DNA of 64,000 nt from Adineta ricciae (lineage: Eukaryota > Rotifera > Eurotatoria > Adinetida > Adinetidae): contig CAJNOJ010000092.1 in assembly GCA_905250025.1 (NCBI GenBank), positions 302,186 to 366,185 of the forward strand. Reading direction: 5' to 3'. Of this stretch, positions 35,033-49,003 are shown in pieces. Position 1 is the first letter of the stretch. The number at the start of each line of letters is the position of its first letter. The translations under genes and the position numbers were made by a program. The notes beneath the pieces were generated by a model that was not told the DNA's origin, did not search any database, and saw nothing but the letters and a program-made list of their open reading frames with translations.

Positions 35033-36675
35033 GACTCGACCAAGAAGAACTTTCCAACAGTTCTGGTCACTTTCTACACGTCTTGACTTTATTTTTCTAT
35101 TTATATATATACATATATATATATTACGTCTGTTGTATGTATAGTTCACACGCGATTTGTTTATTGTTATTAATTATTATTATTATTTTTTGTTTGCTTT
35201 TTTCACGGCAACAATATCCGTGCACAACTAACCGGAGATCAAAATGCGCATTGTATGTGTATGTGTGTGTGTGCGATAAATGAACGTTTTCTTCTTTTAT
35301 ATATATATATATATTTTCTTTCTCTCTCTTTCGTTGTTATATTTCACATACATTGCTGTGTTTGATGATTTGAAATTTTCTTTATTTAAGAAACAAAAAT
35401 AAATGCCTTGAAATGCATCATTAGATTATATGATTGACAAATCTCATTCGTTGTGTTTCATTCCCTGAATAGCATGTCATGTCAATGAAGTGGAAACCGA
35501 AATGACTTTTTTTTACATAATAATGATCGATGAATGAGAAAAACTAATGATATTCGTATTTGATGCGAGTCAACCATCGAAACTGGACGAAAGAGAAGAA
35601 GATTGCCGTCCAAGTGTGATCTAATCTCTCCACAAATATGTCAACGCACATATTTCTAAATTGAATCGAAATTTTCGAATAGGAAACATCAGAGCGCGAT
35701 TGTAGATTGCATGTCAATGTGTTTCATCAAGCTTTTGTCGAGTTCTCTTTTTTGGATAGAATGTTACCTTCATTGATGCGTTAAGTTGTTTGTAATTTAA
35801 ACTTGTCAAGTATCACTCGGGTGCATCAAACAAACGGAAACTTCTTCTTTATATGATTGAAATTGTATGTTGATAGTAGTCTGTCGACCATAAATAGCCT
35901 CGTATACACACAATACAGTAGCTCGCAGATGGATGTGTTGTTTCACAACTGTCTGTTTTGTTGTCCTTTCTATCTATCATCATCTCGAGTTTCCAAAGCA
36001 TAACAATACACAGGAGAGGATATACGATGCACACTTAGAGAAGAAAGAAAAGCTTATTCAAGTGTGTGAAGAAGAAGGAACAGCAGCAGCATCGCATCTT
36101 AATGTGTATATACACTTGCTGAATATCTCTGCTCTGTTTGTTGGACAAATGATGCTGTCAATAAAGCAAAAAAATGAACTATTTGTAAATGGATGAATAT
36201 TTTCTCATCGCTATGCATCATAGATGTTTCATCGTCTATTCTTTTCTTCCTTTTCGCACCATGCATGACATCGTGCTGTGAAGGAAACATTCAGCTTTCG
36301 CTCCTTTCTCTGCCATTCTGTCACGCAGCAGTAAAGTAGATCAAATCAGCGATGTGTTTGTTTAAACCGTAAGATGAATTGTTTCCTCTCAGTATTTCTT
36401 CCTGCTGTTTCCTGTTTTAATTAAATGAACATTTCTTTCGATATTTGAAAGTAAGATTAGCTTCAAGTATAGATATGTCTATACATACGTAACAATCGTT
36501 TACACAATCTTATATTCATATAATGTTGTTTGATGTTTGAATGAAGCAAAACAACGGCTAATAAAAACAACATGAAGGGAATGTATCAAGATATCGCGCG
36601 CGCGAGAGAGAGAGATTTGATTTTATTTGACTTGTTTCACACCTATCTTTTCAATTGAGATAAAAAATGTTTTTA
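35033..36675. other. 3' UTR of the CCCH gene and intergenic DNA
   Basis: The first 370 bp are the likely 3' UTR: TA-repeat tracts (about 35096-35122 and 35298-35316), an ATT-rich run at 35165-35190 and AATAAA at 35398-35403. The rest shows only short unlikely frames and a CG/GA dinucleotide patch at 36596-36614. Confidence 0.5.
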
Positions 36676-37803
36676 TTACGTGTCTATGGGTAAATGGAGT
36701 TCTTCGAAATTGCTGAAATGGACCTTGTCATTGAGATGGATGACTTCTTTGATTTGTTGCATATAAGATAATGATTTCAAACGTGCATAGAACTCGTGCA
36801 CGAACAAAATTTGTATTGGATTATGTATACTTTTCGGCCGAATTCGTCGCACGTTTGTTATTGCTTGACATACTCGACAAAAATTCTGCAATAAAAATGG
36901 ATAATGACAGATTCGTTCGAAGAATTTCTGCTCTTTCTCATGTTGATTTTCATTCATCATGTATTCGTAGACAAGTTCCAAGCAGACAATTGTCATTCCT
37001 GTTCTTCCCAAGCCATTCATACAATGCACAAGTAAACATTCTCGTTCATGCTGTTTGACATTATTTACGATACTATATAAAAATTGTATATAATCACTGA
37101 TCGATTTTGGAATGAAGCTCTTCCGAATAGGATAAATGATATGTTCCATACTTGTTCGTTGAATACGTGTTGAGTGAACACCCATATGGTTGTGAGTACT
37201 ACTGAGATTGATGAATGAGACTTCTTTTGTTTCATTTAAGGTTAGAATGATGTTAATATGGAGTCGATTTAGATCATCGAGCATAGTTTGGATATCATGA
37301 GACTGACGACCGCATGGAAAGCGTGACATGTATAAAACCAGTTCATGCTCATTAGATTTAAGTATGAATTTATCGAATTGAGATGATTTCGTAGTTCTCA
37401 ACGATTGATCATGAGCATCGAGCCAACCGTAGACATACGAAGTAATCAGAAGAATCAATAAGATAAGATAGATCAACGTAGAAAAGCAATGGAAAATCAG
37501 GTTGAAGTACAGAACTATTGATGATGTTAAAAATAAACTTGAAATAATTGTTAATGTTAATGATGAGAATAGGAGTATGAACAAACATATCAAAGGTATG
37601 TATGAGAGACGAAAACGCCGTTCGATCCATGTTAATGAAAACAAAAATAGAAAGATACTATTTATTGGTGGTAAGATGATGAGAAATTGAATATGTTGTT
37701 TGGGATGTTGATAGCCAATGTTAAATGTTAACATGGTCAATGTTAAGGAAAAAAGTGAAAATATAAATGCAAAAATTATACTCGGAGATCGAATAAGCAA
37801 CAT
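36676..37803 (-). CDS. Four-TM membrane protein fused to a CDKN3/KAP-like phosphatase domain
   Basis: One intronless exon of 375 codons, preceded by a TTATTTTAG acceptor-like site. Residues about 6-28, 40-57, 67-92 and 97-124 are strongly hydrophobic, with a basic stretch between the second and third (IERRFRLSY), giving four probable membrane helices. Residues about 150-345 form a cysteine phosphatase domain: VLYMSRFPCGR, MLDDLNRLHINIILTLN, and the P-loop LLVHCMNGLGRTGM with nucleophile Cys261 and Arg267. The nearest pattern I know is the CDKN3/KAP branch of dual-specificity phosphatases. The segment where the general-acid Asp should be (IIYPIRKSFIP, residues 222-231) has no Asp. The protein should face the cytosol with its phosphatase domain. 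I know no named family with this architecture. Confidence 0.7.
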   Translation of the reverse strand: MLLIRSPSIIFAFIFSLFSLTLTMLTFNIGYQHPKQHIQFLIILPPINSIFLFLFSLTWIERRFRLSYIPLICLFILLFSSLTLTIISSLFLTSSIVLYFNLIFHCFSTLIYLILLILLITSYVYGWLDAHDQSLRTTKSSQFDKFILKSNEHELVLYMSRFPCGRQSHDIQTMLDDLNRLHINIILTLNETKEVSFINLSSTHNHMGVHSTRIQRTSMEHIIYPIRKSFIPKSISDYIQFLYSIVNNVKQHERECLLVHCMNGLGRTGMTIVCLELVYEYMMNENQHEKEQKFFERICHYPFLLQNFCRVCQAITNVRRIRPKSIHNPIQILFVHEFYARLKSLSYMQQIKEVIHLNDKVHFSNFEELHLPIDT

Positions 37804-38845
37804 CGTTCTTGTCTAGTGCGTGATCTACTAAAATAAACAAAAATATTCAGACTCACTTGACTTACGAGAGAGCTTTTAATGGTTACGATTGTGTATAGTG
37901 TGATAGTTCGACAGTCGAAATGTTCCTTTCGGCAAAAGATGCTGTGTTTAATAAAAATCCAAATAGTCTCTTCAAGGAATGATATTTCTCGATGCGAATC
38001 TATTTGAAATTGTATCCGTTAACTTCAATGTTCAGTAAGAATAAATGAATAGGATTGATCCTTCTGCTGGAAATTCCTTTTTTTCTTGAGCTACTCCATT
38101 GCTTTGTAATCAAAAGAAAACGTTCAGGAAGTAACTCGCCTTCGCTTTCTAAGTTCGACTATCCGAGAAGGTTCACTCTCTAATGACGTACGACAATCAC
38201 AACAAAGACCTCAAGATCGTGCTAGTTTACTAATAATAGTTTGAAAAGATACCGATTAATTACTGTAATGAGCATCCGGACCGAATCTCATCGAAAATTG
38301 TCATCATAACTCTATAAGAGATCAAACGAGAAAACGTCTATTAAATCTCGGTAAGATAAATAAATCAAGATATGTCCATACACTCTGACATCAGCCAATA
38401 GAAAAGAAATAGGATGGCACTATTGTTCGTGTCTTTATTACCCACATCTCATTAGAATATTTTCTCTAGTTTCTAAAATAGAAAAGAAATCGTTTGACAA
38501 TTAACTCAAACATTTGTTCGGGAATAATGTATCACATATGTTTTATGTAAAGCCGACCTCTTATTCAAGGAAATGGCTTGTCTGTGATCAAGAGTAGAAT
38601 GTACCCGAAGAAACAACTAAAGCCAACAATTTGAAGCAGCAAACCTTGTCTACGATTCATTGTGAGTGAGTCAAAACTTCCTGGTTTACATACACTGATG
38701 TTACTGGTTAACAGATATCATATTTATTTCGTTTGATCAACATAAGAAAATATATACACTGAATTTTCTTCAATAAATAATTTAATAACAATGAAAAACA
38801 GAAGTTTACTTGTCATTCTTTCGCAGTATAAGACAAAAACGAAAG
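37804..38845. other. Intergenic, no gene seen
   Basis: About 1 kb of AT-rich DNA between the phosphatase-fusion start and the E(z) stop, both on the minus strand. No exon was recognised on either strand. Confidence 0.45.
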
Positions 38846-41800
38846 TTAATCGTACGATGGTCGAACAAGCATAAAATTATCACCGTAACGTTTCAAAATA
38901 GTCAATCTATCTTGCACTGAATCGTCGACACGTTCATTGTTAACAAACTGTTGACGATGATGTGCATCGTACATGTATTCAAAAAATAGTTCATCACCTT
39001 GAAATATGGTTTGTTTAGCATAGATGCCTATGCGATAATCTCCTGAAAAAGAACAAACATTTGGGAAAGAAATGGGATGAAGATGAGCAGTACCGTTGAC
39101 TAATTTGATCTTGGGAACACAATTTGGCGTGGATGAATGATTAGCAAAACTTGAACAAAGAAAAAGTTGCATTGTTAGAATTTGATCTCATTTGATTGAA
39201 CTTACCGAATTTTGCTACCGAATTGTCTGGCATCGACACAGCGATCGGTGTCGAGATTAAATAAATACGAACAAGCTTGTTTATCATAGAGTCGACCTCG
39301 TCTATCTGCTTCTTCTTCGGTAATGATTTCGCCAGTATATTCGGCAATTAGATCGCCGGGATACGCAACTGGTGAGCCAAGGAAAGCACCGTAACCTGCA
39401 ACTGAAATTTTCAACAGAACCAAATAATTCCAACGCAATCGTTCGGTTCGAGTTCGTTACCATCAGATTCGGCAATCAAAATTTGTTTGTACTGTTTTCT
39501 TTGCAGGCCAATATTTGCACATGTAATCGCAGGAGTATTCGATGATGAATTGGAGTTCAATGATATGCGTACACTTGACCGTTTGGTTTGAGTTCGACTC
39601 GTTTTATACGATGGTTCAACCACTCGACACGAGCGCACACTATGTTGTCTCATTGGTATGTTTTCATGTACTTTCGTTCGATATGTTTGTCGTGGAAGAG
39701 ATGGCAATGATTTTCGTTCGATTACAATCGGTTGGATAACTTCAGGTTCTCTAAATATAATTCGTATTAGCTTTTTTTGTCGTAGATTTTCATAGATCAA
39801 CTTTTACGATTTTATCATTGGATCGTAGTCAAGAGTTAAATTAGGGAATGATGATGCACCACATTTATGGCATAAATCCGGATCACATTCTCGTCCTTCA
39901 GCACAACACAAGCAGTTATTCAATAAACAAGCACCTTTACACGAACAACCCGGAAATCGATGTGGACAATCAATTGAACAATTACAATATTTCTCACAAT
40001 ACGTGCCGTTCTTCATACATTGACAGTTTTTATTTGATATTGCGCATGGGCCTTCATGTTGACAGGGTATATAGACTGATTTAACTGCATTGGAAGCATT
40101 GGTTTCATTGAGATGCTTTTTTATATGAAAAAGAAACGCTCGCGTTGCTCCGTCTACCATTCGTCGACGATATACTTGACGAATAGTAAGTGGTTGTCCG
40201 TCGACAAGCGAGATTCGTTCCGAAAAATATTTCGTATCGGAAATGAATTGTTCATAAAGATCCCGACAGGTTCGATTAGTATGAAAGAACTGTTTAATCG
40301 TGCACAGATCACCATCGAGTAGAAAGTAGAATAAACGAAATAAACTTCGATCCGTTAACGTCCAACTATTCATCATAAGAGTCGATTGTTGATACAGCAT
40401 ATGATTTTCTATACGTGTTAATAATTGTTGCGATGGAAGTTTCTTTTGGATATCTGACATTTGTAAATGGTACTGGTCAACACGAAAATTTTCATTGTGA
40501 GACAGATTTCCTTGGTTCGGCGATAAAATTCGACGAACTGGGATCGACTTTCGAGGACGTTTTCTCACATTTCCAGTTGCTGTTGGCAGATATGTTTCGA
40601 TTGGATTGTGTTCATCGTTGGTATAGGATGGTGATAACGGTCGTTTAACTTGTTCTCGTTGATGTTTATAACACGTGGGACAGCATGGAGATGACTGAGC
40701 ATCGATGGTGAGAGAAAATTTTTCAGGCAATGGAAGATATGATGGGCTGTCTTTATGTAGTAAACAACTAGTCAGAAGAAAAACTTTTTTTTATAAGGAA
40801 GCTCACATGTACTGAACTATTCGTAGTGACTATAATCTTATGAATTAAAGCTTACTTGTACGTATAGCAACGTGTGCAAAATCTTGAACACCATGGTTTA
40901 ATACACAGATCATCGATGTCGATATCTATTGTATCAGATGTATCAATATTTACACTGTGTAGAGGATGACTGTTTGTCGAACATTCGTTTTGACTAGCGA
41001 TTGCAAGTAGTTTTGGTTTTGGTGACGAATCTCGATGATAATCTATGATAAACTTTCAACTTTCAAATGACCGGCATTCGAAATTCATATCTTACGAAGT
41101 ATGGCATCGATGATTTGCTCATTGGTATACAACTCGCACGTTTGACTCGATCGTATTGTGTGATATAATAATTCAAGGGATTGTCCATCTAATTTGTTTT
41201 CTAATCGGAAACAATTCAACTCAACGAAGAATGCAACTACAGATAACACGTACTGCGTATGGACATCTTCGTTTGACCTTCTGATTCACCAGATATCGAA
41301 TTGATTAGTTTCTGATCTTCATCATCAAATTTATCGCCTAAATATGGTATACCAGTTAAAATACCACGCATAGCAAGATTCTTCATCGTTGGAACATAAG
41401 CAATCAACTCTCGAACTGCTGATACAGTTGGCAGAACAGTAATAGCAGTTGAATATTTTTGTGGTTTTTGATTTGCGCCATTAGTTATTGTAACCGATCT
41501 CGTTTGAATGTAAGGATCGTCGTCATCGTCATCTAGTTCTTGGCTGGTTTTTGGAATAGGTGTTGTTAGTAAGCGTGGTGGAGGGTATCGAGCAACATGT
41601 CGAAGAATATGTCTAATAGAGGAGAAGATAAATGAATCGTAATTGGTTTCAAACGAGTCTTACCGAACTGTTTTCTTCGCAGATGTCTGCGTTTGACGAA
41701 AGAGTTTGTGATATTCTTGATCAACGACTTGTTGGAGAGCATCGAGCTTTCTCTTTGAAACAAAAAAGCGAACGAAAATATAGAATAAAATGCCGTATTT

Positions 41801-41867
41801 AATCAAAAATTACATCAGACAACAAGAGTTGCGTAGATAAGTTGTTGCTTTTTCTTGATTCACGCAT
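38846..41867 (-). CDS. EZH2: Enhancer of zeste, H3K27 methyltransferase (EZH)
   Basis: A multi-exon gene from ATG 41867 (MRESRKSNNLSTQLLLSD) to the stop at 38846. The N-terminal part is divergent (KLDALQQVVDQEYHKLF). The large exon 40730-39804 carries the SANT-like region (WTLTDRSLFRLFYFLLDGD) and the Cys-rich CXC domain (YIPCQHEGPCAISNKNC, CNCSIDCPHRFPGCSC, CLCCAEGRECDPDLC). The SET domain has GYGAFLGSPV, GDLIAEYTGEIITEEEADRRG, YLFNLDTDRCVDA, FANHSSTPNC, NGDYRIGIYAK and GDELFFEYMYD. The catalytic FANHS and the Y of EYMYD are intact. As the PRC2 catalytic subunit it trimethylates histone H3 Lys27 to silence developmental genes. The last intron (G|GTACTG to TTTTTCAG) rejoins VNG to DYRIG. Introns are short throughout. 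Confidence 0.93.
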
Positions 41868-42120
41868 ATATAGATGTCTTACAATCTAGATCAAGAATGA
41901 AAAGAAGATTTTGCAGATATTACTCACCAAGAAAAAAAGTGAAAGTATAAAAAACCAATTAAAAACTACTGTGTATATATTGGCTCATTCTGTGTCAATC
42001 AATAACAATGTTCTATCCAATTGGTAGATGATGGAATAGTATACAAAGAAGCAACGAAAGTGTCTTTCTACTTCATATCTGTTGTTTTCAGTTCGAGAAA
42101 TAGTTCTTCGCTACTATCGA

Positions 42121-45241
<3,121 letters not shown>

Positions 45242-45858
45242 CTTTATTTTTTGTTTGTTTTTCTCTTCGAAGCAGATAGATTGATTCCATCCATTCCTGT
45301 CTTTTCTTTTCTACTCTAAACATATTCTATGTCAGATACGATCTATTTGTTGTATAGAAAACATAAATAGTATGATTCTTAATAAATATGAAATTGACCT
45401 TATTTATATTCATCAAACACAAGCGAATTATGCTAATTGAAGATTGACATTCGCATATAACACCAAACTTTTATTTCTAGACAAACTTTCTTTCCTATAT
45501 CTGAAGAAGTTGTTCGAGATGTCGAATGTTTAACACTCAAACTTTGATCCATCGATCTATCGACACTTATTCTATATCAGCTATCCTAGAATGGAAGGAT
45601 GTCCTCCACAGATTCATTCTGATGTCTTTGACATTTACCGGCTGTTACTTGTCAGAAGTGGAACATGGTTCATTTGTGTTACTACTTCAATGAACATTAG
45701 AGACCACTAATCGGTCGACAGTTTGTATATGTTAGAAAGCGAGAGGAGAAAAGAATCAAAAGAATTGATTGATGTGCTTGGATATGTCAATCAAACATCG
45801 ATGAACTATACTTCGTGTCAATTGTTAGTTTTATCCCAGTAGAAGAAATCACATTCAT
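45242..45858. other. Intergenic, no gene seen
   Basis: About 600 bp between PASK-like and the small membrane-protein gene. The first part is the probable PASK 3' UTR (AATAAA-like at about 45380-45386). No other feature was recognised. Confidence 0.4.
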
Positions 45859-46223
45859 ATGTGGAATTGCCAACTGGCTGGATTCTTACTTCTAATCGAA
45901 TATTTGGCACGTTTTACGGTTTATTCACAAGGTAAATTTAATTACTGATGTTCAAAATACATATATTCCTTTTTTGTGTAGAAATTTTGCTTCTTCATGA
46001 TAATACAAATTCGACTATTGACGGATATTCTGTCCTGAGAAAGGACGCGTTGCCGACATGGACAAATCAGCAATTAATAGTGTGTTTTATTAGTGTTTCA
46101 CTTGGTACTCTATTATTCTTTATTACATTCGTTGTTCCAGCGATGATTATTGTACGTCGTGCTCGACGAGATAAATATCGTTTTGATCTCCGAGAACTAC
46201 GACGTATGAGTGATTTTGTATAA
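45859..46223 (+). CDS. Small type I membrane protein, hypothetical
   Basis: Two exons (45859-45932 and about 45981-46223) join with phase 1 (CAA G|GTAAAT to GTGTAG|AA). The start MWNCQLAGFLLLIEYLARFTVYSQ is a signal-peptide-like segment. A short ectodomain with the sequon NST follows (EILLLHDNTNSTIDGYSVLRK), then one hydrophobic helix (LIVCFISVSLGTLLFFITFVV). The tail is a highly basic juxtamembrane segment, RRARRDKYRFDLRELRRM. The layout is that of a single-pass plasma-membrane or ER protein with its tail in the cytosol. It is about 105 aa long and no family is recognised. It lies 230 bp upstream of the S28 peptidase on the same strand. Confidence 0.5.
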
Positions 46224-46453
46224 CATGTTTCTTTGGTTTAATAAAGACCGAAAAAGAAGGAAATCTAATCTTGTTTCAATATTTCATCGCGTTATGATGT
46301 ACAATGCATTTTGCATGTTTAATCTGACCGAGTATCGTTTATCATTGTAGAGCAGTATCTTCGCACTGTCATTGTTTGAAAACCAACAAAAGAATATTCG
46401 AGTTATTACGTATATTTAGATAAGAGTTTTATGTTCTTCTTCATTTGATCAAC

Positions 46454-48349
46454 ATGCATACTCTACAGTTGTTCGTCATTGGATTTATTCTATTACCATT
46501 ATTAATCGATGGTCTACCATTTTTCCATCGTGGACGACCTCGTGGTGGTATGCTCGGCTCTCCGGCACAACGTCTTCGACGTCCATTCCATCGACACAAA
46601 TCACCCAGCGATGAGCTCTGGTATACGCAGCAATTAGATCACTTTAATCCAGCTGATACGCGAACATGGCAACAACGATTTTTCGTTAACAGTGATCACT
46701 GGAAACAGGGGGGACCAGTTTTCATTCAAATCGGTGGTGAAGGTCCAGCTGATCCTATTTGGATGACGGAAGGACAATGGATTAATTATGCCAAAACACA
46801 TGGTGCAATATGTGTTATGCTTGAACATCGATTCTACGGCAAAAGTCATCCGACAGAGTAAACCTTGAAAACGAACATTTCATCAGGATGATTGATTTCT
46901 GTTTTCAAATTTCTAGAGATCTTAGTGTAGATAATTTGAGCTATCTTACTAGTGAACAGGCACTTGCTGATCTGGCTACATTCCGTCAATTCTTCAATGG
47001 AAAATATCAAATAGCTGAAGAAACCAAATGGATCTCATTCGGTGGATCTTATCCAGGTTAATCGAACTGTTTAAATTGAAAACAGCAACATTGTAGATTA
47101 TTTCAGGTTCTCTATCCGCATGGTTTCGTTTGAAATATCCTCATCTTGTGCACGGTGCTATCTCAGCCAGTAGTCCAATGACTGCATTAACTGATTTTAG
47201 TGGTTCGTGATGATTTGATACCGAAGTTAGAAATATACATTTTATTTTATTTGATAGATTATTTAGTCGTTGTACGTAATTCACTTGCTACCTATGATGA
47301 AAAATGCAATGATGTCACCAGTAGTACGATTAAAATAATGCAAGACATGATCACATCATCTTCAGGTCGTACAGCTTTACAGAAAGCTTTCCGGTAAAGA
47401 AAGAAAACAATCACTTGTTTATAATTGTATGAAATATTCCCTTTCGTCGAATAGTTTATGCGATCCTATTGATACTCAAAATGATGTCGATAACTTCTTC
47501 CAAACTGTAACTGGTAATTTCGAAGGTGTTGTTCAATACAATAAAGACAATCGAGCATTTGAGGTAACAGCCTTTATTCACTCGTGAAATTCAATCGATC
47601 GAATTCGTCTTCCGAAAACAAAATTCTAGGGTGCACGTGCAACAAATATCACTATCGATGTTATCTGCAAAGCAATGCTCAATGAAAGTCAACCCGATCT
47701 TCTTCAACGTATGGTGGATGTTAACAACATGCTATTACAAGCATATAGCCAATCTTGTCTCGATGCTGGTTATATGAGCATGATCAATCAATTACGAAAT
47801 ACGTCATGGACTGCACCATCGTCTGAAGGTGGTCGTCAGTGGACATATCAAACGTGTGTGGAGTTTGGATTCTTTCAATCATCGAATAGTCCTCAACAAC
47901 CATTCGGAAATAATTTTCCTGCTGAGTGAGAAGATCTTCGATTTTAACGAAAGAAAAATTTATTGACATTGATTTAGATTCTTCGTTCAACAATGTGCAG
48001 ATATCTTCGGACCAAAGTTTAATGATAACCTTCTTGAACGTGGCATTAACTTCACAAATGCATTCTACGGCGCTGAACACTTCGATGGTTCAAGAGTTTT
48101 ATTCGTAAATGGAGCTATTGATCCATGGCACGCATTAAGTTTCACTAAAAATCCCCCAAACAACAATACTGCCATATTCTTAGCTAGTATGTTCATAGAT
48201 AATCGTTTACGACTTTTATCATAAGTAATCATTGATTTTTAGGCACAGCTCATTGCGCTGATATGTATCCCGATGCTGAATGGGATCCACCTGAATTGCG
48301 CCAAGCACGTCAAACAATTAGTGATACAATCGGCCGATGGTTACAATGA
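46454..48349 (+). CDS. Serine carboxypeptidase S28 family (PRSS16/prolylcarboxypeptidase-like)
   Basis: A multi-exon gene; the first exons are 46454-46857, 46917-47056, 47107-47199 and 47258-47393. [21 protein letters not shown] is a signal peptide, followed by an Arg-rich propeptide-like segment. S28 landmarks: [68 protein letters not shown] and [17 protein letters not shown] with the nucleophile Ser in G-x-S-Y-x-G-S. Later exons give [10 protein letters not shown] with the catalytic Asp and [10 protein letters not shown] with the His. These lysosomal or secreted enzymes remove residues after proline or act as a tripeptidyl-type dipeptidase. The GGSYPGS motif differs from the usual GGSYGGS by one residue. 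AATAAA occurs at 48427-48432. Confidence 0.92.
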
Positions 48350-49003
48350 ATTGAATAGACATAATGAGATTTATAAACTAGCTATTTATATTATGTCTTT
48401 CACGTTTTCTTTTGCTTTTCTATTCCAATAAAAAAGATACCTTGAAAATGATTGATTGCATATCGATCAATGATCTCTCTCCAAGGATTCATTATACTAT
48501 ACATCATATGATATGATCTAGTCAAGGTGGTATTACATCTTCTGAGTGTCTATTGAGGGTGACCTCTATGATTGTTGACTGGAACAATAATTTAGTAAAT
48601 TTTTCTTTCGTATTTGTACACGGTATTATGAATATGAAAATAAAAATTCTTTTTTGAATGTTTTACTGGCGCTTTTGGATTCTCCATTGAGGTTCCACTC
48701 AACTCGTTTGAATGCTCCATCACAATGACAGTTAAACCGACGAATCGGATGAACGCGAAGAAATACTTCGTATATAATCGATACTAAAGCGCACATACGC
48801 TTCATTGATATATAAACACACAGAGATAATCTTGTTTTACTCGATTATTTATTTGTTTATTCGAATTTGCAAGCATCTTCAATATAAGTTTGTTAGCAAA
48901 CTTCTTTCGTGCTTCATTAGATCTTCATTTGGATACAGTATGAACAAGGAATTTTTCGAATAAATCTACTTTATATCATTTTCAATCACTTAGGCATGAA
49001 GAC
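48350..49003. other. 3' UTR of S28 gene and upstream region of EMSY
   Basis: Holds the S28 poly(A) signal at 48427-48432 and otherwise AT-rich DNA without an exon. A CAATCACTTAG acceptor-like site lies about 10 nt before the EMSY start. Confidence 0.45.
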
